DNA of 64,000 bases from Ostrinia nubilalis. Its lineage: Eukaryota > Arthropoda > Insecta > Lepidoptera > Crambidae. Location: NCBI RefSeq assembly GCF_963855985.1, contig NC_087095.1:9186001-9250000 (forward strand), written 5' to 3'. Below are positions 35,422-46,900 of this stretch, one piece after another (the first letter of the stretch is position 1; each line of letters opens with the position of its first letter). The position numbers were made by a program, and so were the translations under genes. Under the pieces are notes generated by a model, which saw only the letters and a list, made by a program, of their open reading frames with translations, was not told where the DNA came from and did not search any database.

Positions 35422-37126
35422 AATTGATGGTAATATTGGTAATCATCAATGGTGTCAAGAAACTGTTTGATTAACCATGATGATAATCATGATGATTAAA
35501 ACGTTTAGTCCATTTTTATTTCACTACCATTAAAGTATTTTTAATACGAGACTAGATTTTATGAACAGGCTCAGGCAGACTTATATTAATTAACTACGTG
35601 GTAATTTATTGTACTGTATTTCCTGTCATAACATACTCATAGGTAATTGTTTAACTCAAATCTAATTATTGCATGTTGAATGGAATCACAAATAATTAAG
35701 CGTTTAAATCGATTCGATTATATTAACAGTGTAATTACATTACAAATGTAATCAGATAGGTATTTGATATCGCAGTATTCGGCCCGTGAAATTAACAGCA
35801 TTTCTGCATTAGATAAGTAAACCGATGTGCATAATATGTTGCAACGCAAATGAAGGCTTATTTTGACCAACATCGAGTGGATGGACAGACATAATTAAAT
35901 TCATTTAGATTTAGGAATGTTACACGTACTTTGTGATTTATTATAAAAATTGACTATTTTTTTTCTTTTTACAAAAAATTGTTTCACAAATAGTAGGTAC
36001 ACATGTTGTGAAACGACTTATGTTTACGTTCAAACTGTATAATTTTCTTTCTTACTTTCTTTCAAAAATAAATACTTCTTTAATACTTAATTAATTGCCT
36101 TTTTTGCGCATAGAATTACAAATACTTAACTATACAATCATTCTCGAAACCAACGTCGAAGTTTAAATTTAAATATTAGCCAGATATTATGTCTAGACAA
36201 TCACCAAACATTGCGTAACAGCAAAACTAACAAAAACCTCTTACTATTAGGATTACGATCTGAATGTAAAGTTCCTAAAATAAATATTCAGTGAAATCTA
36301 TTTATCTATGAATACTGAATAGTATTATAATATCCGAACTAACATTTACACTTCAGCAAGTGTCAATTAGCATGGATGGGTGGCTGGAGTTCACAGAGAA
36401 ATAATCAATATTTATGCAATCTAGCGTGAACCAGCTCAGCTTGTGGGTGCAATCATCTGATGGCTTGCATTCCGGTGCGAATGCTCCATTCAATCTGGTG
36501 AAAGATATCGTACACATTCGCACTGAAGTCCAAAGTGAGCTTTCCTGTAAAGCAGTGAGAGACGTGAAGCATTTAACGGTATTCCAATCAAAAGATCCGA
36601 AAATATTTGGTTATATGGTTCCTCCATCAAAAATATTATTTTATAAGCCATAGAGACTCTATAGCTGAACTTAGAATTCGTAGACTTGGAGGGTTTTCAT
36701 GCGATCGAGTTTCAGTGTGGTTGCAGTCCATCCTGCGGTTCGGTCCTACTACTGAAACAGACTGAGCACTCAGATCGTTCGCTTTGTGTCCTGCACACTG
36801 CCAGTTCAGGTTGCTATGATTGCGTTGCTACGGGACTTCACGTTCCATCTCTAACCATAGGCTATTTTATAGGAATATTACAGTAGGTACAACATCGTCA
36901 TATTTTCAGCGCTGCAGTTCATGTGCCTTTGAAAGCTTTTAATGACGTTGTATGCTGAAGCCATAACATACAGTAAATACTGACTGTTTTCATTTCTGTA
37001 AATATTGTCCATGTTCTCATTCAAAAGTTTTGCGGGTACGAACTTATCCTCAGTAAATATTTAAGGGTGAATTAGCCCGATGTAGTCGCACAGAGAGGTC
37101 GTGGAAAAGGGGTGCGTGACAGTTTA
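35422..37126. other. Non-coding stretch, 1.7 kb
   Basis: The + frames at 36414-36653 and 36686-36886 and overlapping minus frames in the same place are all open for 50-80 codons. None shows a family motif, so no gene is called. The rest is AT-rich and featureless. Confidence 0.5.
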
Positions 37127-37470
37127 TATAAGTTTATATGATATAAATTCATTTCAATAACGTTCATATTGTATATTAAACGTATGTTATAACAACACTT
37201 GATATAATTTTTTAACATATAATGTTTACTTCATATAATAAATCATTTCTAATAATGTCATTTCAGATACCAATCATAACGCATAAAGACATTTGATATA
37301 AACCTTACTTAATCTAAGACTCATTTGATGTAATTTTGTTTAATATAAATAATATTTCATATAACCATTACATAAAATAAATATTATTTGTTATATAAAT
37401 ACTATTTGGTATAAGTACTCTTTAATTGATATAATTTCTGATAGATATAACTTTTAGTATGTTCTTCTTT
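37127..37470. repeat. Left AT-rich array of degenerate short repeats
   Basis: At least ten variants of ATTTGATATAA or ATTTCATATAA occur at irregular spacing, mostly about 18-32 bases apart. Examples are CTTGATATAA, CTTCATATAA, ATTTGATGTAA and ATTTGGTATAA. The opposite array at 37978-38310 carries the same word in inverse orientation. Not assignable to any repeat family I know. Confidence 0.65.
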
Positions 37471-37499
37471 AGCTTGACTTATAAATGACTTTAGTGACA

Positions 37500-37770
37500 A
37501 AAACGAATCGCCGTAAAACCGACTCCACGTAGTCTTGTCTGCCCTACCCCTAGAGTGTAATTTAGAAGCGCGTAGGCACGGAGGGGCGAGACGGCCCGCG
37601 GGCTGAGGAGCAGGTGGCTGGAAGCGAGGCGCCGCGGCTGAGGCTGGCCGGCGAAGCCGGCCAGCAAGCCGAAGACGCGGTGTCGAGCGAAAGCCATCTG
37701 CGACGATTAGCACGCGAGGGACCGCCAGAGCCCCGCAGTGCCGGAGCCGTGACAGAAGTCTCAAGTTTTT
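37500..37770. other. CpG-rich core between AT-rich arrays
   Basis: About 270 bp of strongly GC- and CpG-rich DNA in an AT-rich setting, with a perfect 10-bp stem and 3-base loop (GCTGGCCGGC, GAA, GCCGGCCAGC at 37643-37665). A 190-codon minus-strand frame covers the block, but its start lies in the CTTG tract and codes a Lys-Gln-Ala-Ser repeat, so I do not call it a gene. It could be the core of an undescribed repeat, a promoter-like island or a captured fragment. Confidence 0.5.
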
Positions 37771-37784
37771 AGTCAAATTTGCAT

Positions 37785-37975
37785 GCTGCATGCCTGCTTG
37801 CTTGCTTGCTTGCCTGCTTGCTTGCCTACTTGCTTGCCGGCTTGCTAGCCTGCTTGCTAGCTTGCTTGCTAGCTTGCTTGCCTGCTTGCTTGCCTGCATG
37901 CTAGCTTGCTTGCTAGCTTGCTTGCTTGTTCGCTTGCTTGCTTGCTTGTTTGCTTGCTTGCTTGCTGCATGCAAT
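37785..37975. repeat. (CTTG)n microsatellite
   Basis: About 190 bp of CTTG tetranucleotides with interspersed CCTG, CTAG and TTCG variants, framed by GCATGC words at 37781-37790 and 37967-37973. It abuts the CpG-rich core on one side and the right AT-rich array on the other. Confidence 0.95.
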
Positions 37976-37977
37976 GC

Positions 37978-38310
37978 TTATTATAACAATTGAACTTTAT
38001 ATAAAATCATTATTGTTATATGATTTAAGTTTTATAGGAAAAGAATTTTATCTCATTTGATTGTTCGACATTTTATTTTTATATGATTTGAATGTTATTT
38101 GTTTTAAATAGTATACATTGTAAGTTTTATAGAAAATATTCATTATGTCAAACCATTTTATATCAGTTGTTAGTTATTTGTCTTAAAATTATTCGTTTTA
38201 AAATTATATTATTCGTTTATTATAGTAAATAATTATTATATTAAATGATTTTATATAATTTGATGTTATATCCTCTAAGTATTATATGATATGTAGTTAT
38301 ATCATACATT
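37978..38310. repeat. Right AT-rich array, inverted relative to left
   Basis: Repeated TTATATGATTT and TTATATNATTTGA words, roughly 15-25 bases apart, run to ATGATATGTAGTTATATCATAC. Their complements (AAATCATATAA) match the left array, so the two arrays form a loose inverted pair around the CpG core and CTTG tract. Confidence 0.6.
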
Positions 38311-41300
38311 ACACACCCGTGGAAAAGTTATGCTGCCAGCGGCACCTTATTAGAGGCTATTGTTCGTAGGCACCATTTGTGGTTTTCCTTGTGCGGTCAC
38401 ATGCTGCGGACCATTATTGCGCTCCTAATTAGAAGGGCGCCATGTTTCAGTTATGTACTGCGCAAAACTATCATTAAATCTCAGCTGTTAGCCCTTTTGA
38501 AACTTTGCATCGGCCCTATTGAAGATTTTTATCGCACACGCATTGAGAATTTTAATCTACGCTTTGTTGGCATCTCTTATGCATGAGTACGTGTGTGACC
38601 AACAAAGTAAAGGCCTTGATAAGCTTTACGTAATTTAGTTACTTTTAATTTTGTAAATTCATGGTTTAAGCAGTGTTTACAATAAATAATCGATAACTAT
38701 CTAAAAGAAAACACATTTTTCAATAAAGATAATGTTGTTTTTAATCTTTTCAATTCAATAGATTGTATTTATTATCCTTAATTTCATACACTACATCGAA
38801 TAACACCATTATGCTAACGAAAATTTTTACTCATGGACAATGAATAAGAGGCTTATTATTTTCTTATCGCTAAAAACCAGCTCTCAGCCTAATGCCGTCA
38901 GACTGAAGTAATTATCCAAAGAGCATCTTGGCGTCGCGTCGCCGGAGCACGTACAGGGACGTTAGGGTTCATTCATTTGAAATTTTAGAGCCTTTGAAGG
39001 CCATCCATTGTTTCTCGCGTTCACGAGCCATTGACTTTTGGGCTAGTTCGCGAAAAATATTCCTGCGGTGATGTGAGCTTTCGTTGAGCACATAAATAAC
39101 AAGGTACTTACCAATCCACGCTGCTATCGAGAATATTTGGTAAAACCGTAATCGTATCGGGTTCAGATAAAACAATTGTAAAAACTTCTCAAAAGTTTTC
39201 CACTTTGCGATTTTATTTTCCTGCGCGCCATCCTAATTAGCTGGTCTGCGACAAATAAAAGCTCAAACTTCTGATTGCGCAAATTGCGCTGTATAAAAGA
39301 GTGTGATCAACCGTGCTGTCCCCAAGGTCGTTAAACCAGCAAATAGGGCAGTGGTTCAGCTCTTGTTGGCAATGCCATGCCCCATGCCCGTCGCCCGTCT
39401 GCCCCATCCCGCCTTGTTGGCGCCAAGCGGGGCAACAAACCCTATATTTTCGCCAGCTTACACCCACAACCCATTTTCTGTTGCCAAATGCCAGTAAATG
39501 TTTATGACCACTAACTATACAATGACGTAGTGCTATTCTATGTTTACAAAGTAGCTTAATCATATGTTAGCAAAGCTTGAATGCTGACTTGCATGCGCTG
39601 ATAGAATTGTTACGAGAAACTTGTGCCATTCCAAGTATTTATCGTATTTACTTGTGAATGGAGGTGTCTGTTCCCCTATTGTTAGAAGTGAGCCTGGAAT
39701 GCAAAGAGATAGCTACAACATAGCTATTAAAAGTATCAAACATCTTCAAATTATATTTTTACATAAACTGTAATAAAGCTTTGTTGTGTAACGTCTGAGT
39801 GTTGCTACATCAATTATCTTCACGAATAAATTTTAAAAGGACGCGATGAACACAGAAGAAAAAGCGTGTGTTTTGGGGAGATAACTTTATGCTGCATAAA
39901 AATATATTTTGAAATGGGTACGATATTCAGCTGGGTTCATAACTAAAATGAAATACACGAGCCACGCCTGTCTGCTTCAAGCAGCTGATAAGGACTCAGT
40001 TCTGACCCTACCTAAATGAAGTGTACCTAAAATGGCGTCTAGACCGCCGATGGCTTCCGTGAGGCTGATTTACGAAAAAAAAATGCTATTTCACCACTTT
40101 GTATTCAATATGCAACTGAGTTTTTTGAACGATAGCTGAATGTATTATAATTTAAGCATAATAACTTGACTTCATTCTCTCGCTTAATACGTTTATCATT
40201 AAACGAGGTCATAACAAATTATCCAATTCTAGTTAAGCCGCAAATGGGATAAAATCCGTATAAAGGAGCAATTTGGGTTTCATCTCAATCTGTGTGATGG
40301 GATGATACGGACCGTCGACAACACGAGTTTACCAAATTAATTCTACACGCTTTTGCTGGAAGTCGTTTTTCTAAGAGTCTCAAATCTTTACTTTGTCACA
40401 GAACAAACTCGTTTTACGAGTAGGTATTTTAGAGAATAAATTAGTTTTTGGAAGAAGGATCTTAATTCTGTTAATTTTAATTTTTTCATGAGCTAATTAC
40501 GAAATTTCCAGTCCCAGTGAGGTATTTTAATCAAAGGAAGGTAAATTAAAGTTTTTCCAAACAGCGATTTTACTTGGTAAACGTAGAATATGTACTTAGG
40601 TATACGAGTTAAGTTAAATAAAGCTGTAGTTACGGTTTTATGAAATAATGAAGGTAAAAAGGCCGTCGAGTAAATAAAGAGACTCCATAAAAATAAACAC
40701 TAGAGAAAGTAAGTTACCTATTTAACGAAGGTAACATTTTATTCATGATTACGCATTTGCTCTTGACATCAATAAGTCTCAAAATGAATTATCTGAGAGT
40801 AAATTTAAGGTCCCACTTGTAATGGAATGGAAAATTAAAATTCTCAGGAGGATTCGGGCTCACCTTTGCCCTGATTTTCAATATTCATGGCTAAAATTTG
40901 CAAACGATTCCGTGGAATAATGAATGCAATAATCCTTTGCAAGCATTAAATCGTGGTAATTTGTTAACTTCTAATTTCCTCTACGCTAATATAATTAAGC
41001 TTTTCAGTGCTTTTCACAAAATTGGCGTTTAAAGACCCTCCTTTACTTAGTTAAGTGAAAAGTTATAACAGTGAAAGAGACTGGCTGTCAATAACTATTT
41101 ATTAATTAAGCATACTTCTTCGAATTCTAATCCAAACTCAATATTCAGTTTTCTGTAAGAAGCTTCTTTTTTCACCCCTCAACATATTAATGCAGGGTGC
41201 TGTATAAATTTTAAATTTCAGCATCTTGTTTTTATGCAAATGGTTTATAATTAAGTTATGTTAATGTATTTCTTTCTCTTACTTGTTTTTACTGACCGCC

Positions 41301-43203
41301 ATCTCAATAAAGAAAGAAAAAAAATTAAAGGTAGAGTCAGTCTCTTTGTCCGTGAAATAGATAGTGAATGTTTTGGGGATTTTGCTTTAGTTTATTATAG
41401 AAAACTTTGAGTACACACACCCTAAACCGTTGAACTGTTTGGTTCAAGTTGTGCGAACTTTAGTGAGGGCCCAGCACACCCATCTCAACTCTTCGCAAAC
41501 TGCCGTGGATGCAAACAAAGGCTTCCTGATTTCACCTTAAGGTAGGTGCTCTATAAAGGCTTTGTATGTTCTGACATTATTTATCGAAGTCCAAGTAGAA
41601 CAGCCACTACCACAATTTTATTTACACCATAGAATTTGTAGTTAAAGAAACTGGATGAACTCGTTGAAATTTTCAAGTTTTTAAATCGAGAGGCGACTCT
41701 TAAAACCAGACAAATTATAATAACTAAACCAATTCATACTTCAAGAAAATTCTGAAATAGGATGTGTTATGAAATAGAATGTAATGTCGACGACTTATAC
41801 TTTCTACGTTGGTGGGTTTGGTGACTTTGGTTTGTAGACTGCATGCATTTGCTTAACTTTTGAAACTGCATAGGACCGTATGAATTGTGTAAGATACACT
41901 TTAAATCATAGAAATATGTTATCGATTAAAATGTCTTGGCTGCTTTCTTTGGACTACACCTCCGTACTACGTATACGCGTGTCTCATGGGAAGCTATTGT
42001 TGTTCTAGCTCTATGCATTGAACGTGACTATTATTGACATTTCCTAGTTTTCTAACCATAGCTATAATTAGTTAGTCACTAATCCTGACGGAAAGCTGTT
42101 TTGTTTCGCTCGACTGTGATATGAATAGTAAATTGAACAATTAATTACTGCGACACAAAGAGCTATTTGAATTTAAACTGCACGAGTTGTAGATATTATT
42201 ATGGTTTTAATACCAGACTTCGTAATAGGTGGCGCACGAATTAGTGAATATTTTAGCGAAAGCTCGTTCGTTGTCATGAAAGTTTCAGCCAAGATTGTAT
42301 CAATTATTCTTTTGTAATTAATTTAGGTACGTGAAATCACAAAAGGTATATTAAAGCTTTTAATTAGGTAGCATTAAGATGGGTCGAGATTAGTATCATA
42401 GACTTTATTAATTTAAGGAAGAATTTTGTTGGAAATTAGTTATAAGGTTTATAGACTAAGGTCGTAAAGATTTGGCTGTCATTCTCCGAGGTTTAGCTCT
42501 TATGGTCCATTAAGCTCTCCATAATGGATTCACGGAGATGGTTGTTTGTGGAGATATACATAAATAAGTAGGCAGTCTGTTTCAGTGAAGATTTCTAGCT
42601 TGGAGTTTTAATGAGCCTGTGTCGGTTTTGTAATGAGTCTATTAATTAAGTAATCTATGTCAAAAGTACAATGTCAAGATAATTTGTTTCAAGTGACTGT
42701 TTAAAAACTTTTTAGTAGTGTTATTGAAAGATATGAGATGTTATAGATCAAGTCTTTAGCCGTATTGTAGGTATTTGGACTATATGAAATGTAGCTGATA
42801 TTAAACTCTTATTGTAGGTACGAGTATAGGTACCGTTCGCGTTAATAATAATTTCGATTATATTTGTAAACGATTAATCCCATTATCGTATTGGACAGCG
42901 TTAAGTTAATTGCTTTTTCCACGCGTGTAAAACACGTAACTGTTCTACGAAATCAATACAAAACAAATTATGAAAATCTGACTGCTTGCGAACTCATGAA
43001 TATTGCGTTAACTGTTCCAACTTTATGAACATCAATTTTATTCATGTTAATATTTACTTTCATTGAAAAACTTACCATGAATTTCAGTTTTCGGTTGGTA
43101 AATCTAATTATTGAAAAAGATGAGTAGTAATTGCATTTCATATTCTGGGACAAGAATACAATAAAATTTTCTTAATTAGAAAATTGAGATACTTATTAAG
43201 TAA
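38311..43203. other. 4.9-kb non-coding stretch, likely upstream or intron of Fas1
   Basis: No exon is recognised. At 39237-39563 frames are open on both strands over a moderately GC-rich block, without family motifs. The missing first coding exon of Fas1 could lie anywhere upstream of 43848, but I find no signal-peptide exon with a phase-0 donor here. Confidence 0.5.
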
Positions 43204-43279
43204 GTCTGGGTTTTGTAACTAAGGTTGCGTAACTATAACGATAACTGGTGTTTTTAAAGTAAAATGGTACAACCCACCC
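43204..43279. mobile_element. Harbinger-like MITE, copy 4, internally deleted
   Basis: After TAA (43201-43203) a decayed left end (GTCTGGGTT) is followed by the family words CGTAACTATAACGATAACTG and GTAAAATGGTACAACCCACC. It is about 76 bp, so part of the interior is missing. The right boundary and duplication are unclear. Confidence 0.6.
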
Positions 43280-43715
43280 TTTTGTGAATAATTTCTGAGA
43301 ATGCGTTCACGTTAGTTAAAATTAATTAACAGCTGTCTCTTGTCTTGTGGTTTGTGTTTCGGACTACAAAGCTTGTAGAGGCGGTTTCAAATCCCGTATC
43401 GTGTTCAACTTCGTATGATATGCACGAACTTTAGTCGGACTTTAGCCATGGTTGTTTAAATGTATAATTTATCATCCCCATACTGCTTACTTTAGGGCTT
43501 ACGAGACTATTCTCTCATCGCGTTTTTACCATAGCAACTCCTGTACAGTCTGGATCCGCAACTTGACCGCCAATAAAAACCTAACCAGTTGGTCGTTTGT
43601 CCTTTAGAGCTTAATCATAATAATGGCGTGATAAGCACGTTTTAAATATAAATTACATGAAGCTTTTGGTAGTAACAAGGTGAGGCTGCTACCAACCGGT
43701 CAAAATTAATATCAT

Positions 43716-43782
43716 TGGGGTGGGCCTTTTATGTTCAGCAGTAGATGTCCTGAGGGTGAAATGATGATGATGATGACGACAT
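43716..43782 (+). repeat. LINE 3'-tail fragment just upstream of Fas1 exons
   Basis: TGGGGTGGGCCTTTTATGTT and CAGCAGTAGATGTCCTGAGG followed by GTGAAATGATGATGATGATG is a diverged copy of the tail of the LINE at 35212, here on the + strand. It lies 66 bp upstream of the first visible Fas1 exon. Confidence 0.7.
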
Positions 43783-43847
43783 GAACTCATAAATGTTTCA
43801 CTCTAAGTTAATTGAAATACGACTCATTATGTCTCGTTTGTTCGCAG

Positions 43848-43986
43848 TTCCTGGCCCTGCTGGAACGGAATGCGGTGGCCAATACAAGCCTTCAGTACCG
43901 CCAGCTCACCATGTTTGCGCCCACCAACGAGGCCTTCCAGCGGTATAACGGCGAAATGGACGACTCTCTTGTGCTCTATCACATAT
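43848..43986 (+). CDS. Fas1: Fas1 exon a (FAS1 domain 1 start)
   Basis: Begins after TTTGTTCGCAG in phase 0 and ends TAT before GTGAGT, carrying 1 base. Codes FLALLERNAVAN and the H1-type motif FAPTNEAFQRY, so domain 1 is entered close to its N-terminus. An upstream exon must supply the leader. Confidence 0.93.
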
Positions 43987-46900
43987 GTGAGTTTACAATA
44001 ATGGACCTTATAAATAAGTCAATATGGCATTCTTTAACCAGGTAGTGGTTGAATGGACGCCACATAAATTTGAGCTCTATGCTGTGAAGATTCACTCAAA
44101 CTACATTGGTAAGGGCTAGCCGCATTTAGTCTTTGAGAAATTCAAGGAGTTGGCAAGAAATCTTAATCGCCCAAACCCCGATCGACTACAGCGGCATGTC
44201 ATACTTAACCCTGTGTCATCATAATGCAGTTGATTGATGTCTACTCATTTAAGAAATATAGGTACTCACAGAATCTAATGAGGGTTGTCTTTTCAGCGAA
44301 TCTGGCAACGACTCTATCGAATTTAGACTACGCGATATCCTCGGAGTTCGACGGCAATCCGCCATTGTGGGTGACGCGGAGACGCGACACGATGCACGAT
44401 GACATTTACGTCAACAACGCCAAGGTCTACGTGTCCCGGTCTTACCAAGCTATGAATAGGAATGGGAAACGACAGGTAAGCGATCCCGTTGTCATAAGAA
44501 TCTAGCCCCTAAAAACATAGTGCAGATGCTTGATACTAAAATGATCTTAGGAATCAATACAAAAGCGCCAGAACGAAAAAAAGGAATCACTTGCAGATTT
44601 TATGTTTTGCGTTTTCGAAAAGAGAACCTTATGCGACTTCAATATTAATGAATTTAAATATTTCATACTTTGAAAATATTGCTCATTCTTTACCTACGAG
44701 TATTTCCAAAGAGTACCTAGCAAAAAATTTGTGTGAACGCGAAGCTTTTGTTTCTTTCCTTAGGTTCTTCATGTGATAGACCAAGTTCTGCAGCCTCTCC
44801 AGCCCCATGGACCAGGAGCAAGCACCAGTATGGTCTACAACCCCAATGCATATCAGTTCCTCGAGCACTCCGACGAGTTCAATATCGGCCAGCACAGGCT
44901 GAGGTAATAACAATTCTCTTCTGTAAAGTAGGTACGGTAATGTGGAAGTGAACAATTCCCACATCTCTCTCCTATTTTATGGTTAAATGGAGATGTCATT
45001 TTCATTTCAATGAATATTCGCAAAAAGTATTTAACAGAAATCCTTAAATGCAGGAACTCGAACGCATTACGTAACAATGCACACATTAATTACCACCTCG
45101 CGTGTTTCACGGCGGAACATTCACGAGCTAACTTACAATTGCATTCAACTTTTTACAGCTAATTGAATATGGCTTTCAACTTCGTAATGAAACATTACTT
45201 CAGATAGGTATTTACAATTTTATTCTGAGAATCATTCGAACGCTTTTGTTACAACTCTTTAAAAACGAGTGAAAGAGGAAAATGATGGACTTAATAGGAT
45301 ATTCAATAATTCCCTTTGACAGGTCATTCCGACAAAAAGTGAATCAACTTCAAAAGAAGGAAGTATTCAATGCTGACGGCAGACATACATTTTTCATTCC
45401 TGTCGATGAGGGCTTCAAGGTATGAATTAAAAATACAAAATAATACCTACATTTAATTTTATTTTTTATTCGAGTAATTATGAGGTTTTCTTTTACAGCC
45501 GACGACCAGATCTGACTTAATAGATGAAAAAGTCGTCGATGGACACGTCATACCTCATCACGTCCTTTTCACGAAGGCAACTCCTGATACGAAAGAGTTC
45601 GAGACGCTAGCTTTCGGTGATAACGTCAAGGTCATAGTTTCATTCAGCACTGCCATGAATGGTAGAGAAGAAATTAGTGAGTACCATCTTAATCAAAAAT
45701 ATCAATATACATTACGAGTATGTAGCGAATACGTAGGTTACAAATTATGTAACTTTATCTGAAGATTAAAATACTCTTTGTTGCTACAGCCTACGTGAAA
45801 TCAAATACTGTTGCTGGTGACGCCAAGCATAGTAGAGGAGTCGTGTTGGCTGACATCGTGAAAGCCAACATCCCAGTGAAGAATGGAGTAGTTCACCTAA
45901 TCCAACGACCGCTGATGGTGGTGGACACCACCGTGATCGACTTCCTGAAGGTAAAAACTACTTATATCAATAAGCTAATAACACAAATGATAATCAATAT
46001 TTGACACCCTTGCCTTGAAATATCTTAAAGCTAATTTATATTTCACTCAATATTTCGAACTTATTCTGATAAATTATTCACGAATGAAAGCTAAACTGAG
46101 GCGACAATATTTATTGTTTCGACTGAATGATAAACTTTGAATCCTGTCATTGACTTCTCGCTCCATTTACGTGGAAACCAGGCAATGAAGGTAAAATGAA
46201 GGCTCTTTATTTTCATCCCTTTCTATTTTATCAATCTTTTGCGTGTCCTATTACTCCATTTAAGCCTGTTTCCTTTTGAGTGTTTTTTCTGAGAGTCTGT
46301 TTGCAACTCAGTTCAAGCACGTTTTTAATTTTGTCTGTTGTGCAGTCGATTGTTATTTGAGATTGTTTTGTTTGTAAGTGGTATTATTAGAACTAGTTAA
46401 TGCAGATGTCATCTACCTAAATAATTGGAAAAGTAAATAAGATATGTATATCTTTAAAAATAATAACCATAAAAATCAGATCACATTTAATTAGAATACT
46501 TTGCAGCATTTAATAGTCATTCAGGATATCAGGTATCTAAAGTATTATGTTTAATTATGTATGGTTTTATGATTATGTATATTTATGTAATTGTAGTGGA
46601 GGTGAATCAGTCTTCATGTCATGAGCGTAATACAAATTGTTCATTACTTAGTAGTTAGTTTAGTCTCATGTCACGCACTAAGTAAGCATCTGTAAGATAA
46701 AAATGTAGTTAACCAACCCAAGATGATATTTGAAAGCATTCCACTTTATTACTACACAGTTCAGTATATTGGTTTAGTCAACTTTAATATTACACTACTT
46801 ATGATATATTATTATATTACATTTTCTGCCAAAAGACGCTGAATGAAAGATTCAGCTTTCTTTGAATCTGCTCAGTAAGATTTTCGATATCGGTAATACA

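Noticed and set aside
36357..36660. Overlapping minus-strand open frames with cysteines
   Set aside because: A possible acceptor exists, but two frames are equally open, no homologue comes to mind and no donor-linked partner was found.
37127..37470. CRISPR-like array
   Set aside because: Eukaryotic context, degenerate short words and irregular spacing. No identical repeats with unique spacers.
37402..37974. 190-codon minus-strand frame with a Lys-Gln-Ala-Ser repeat N-terminus
   Set aside because: The repeat half is just the CTTG microsatellite read in frame, and the rest is compositionally driven by the CpG-rich core. No domain or splice support.
39237..39563. 108-codon minus frame and two overlapping + frames
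   Set aside because: All three frames are open over one GC-richer block, so openness is a composition effect. No family motif.
43340..43440. Second tRNA-like SINE head (GGTTTCAAATCCC)
   Set aside because: The B-box-like word has an extra base, the A box is poor and no tail is recognisable.
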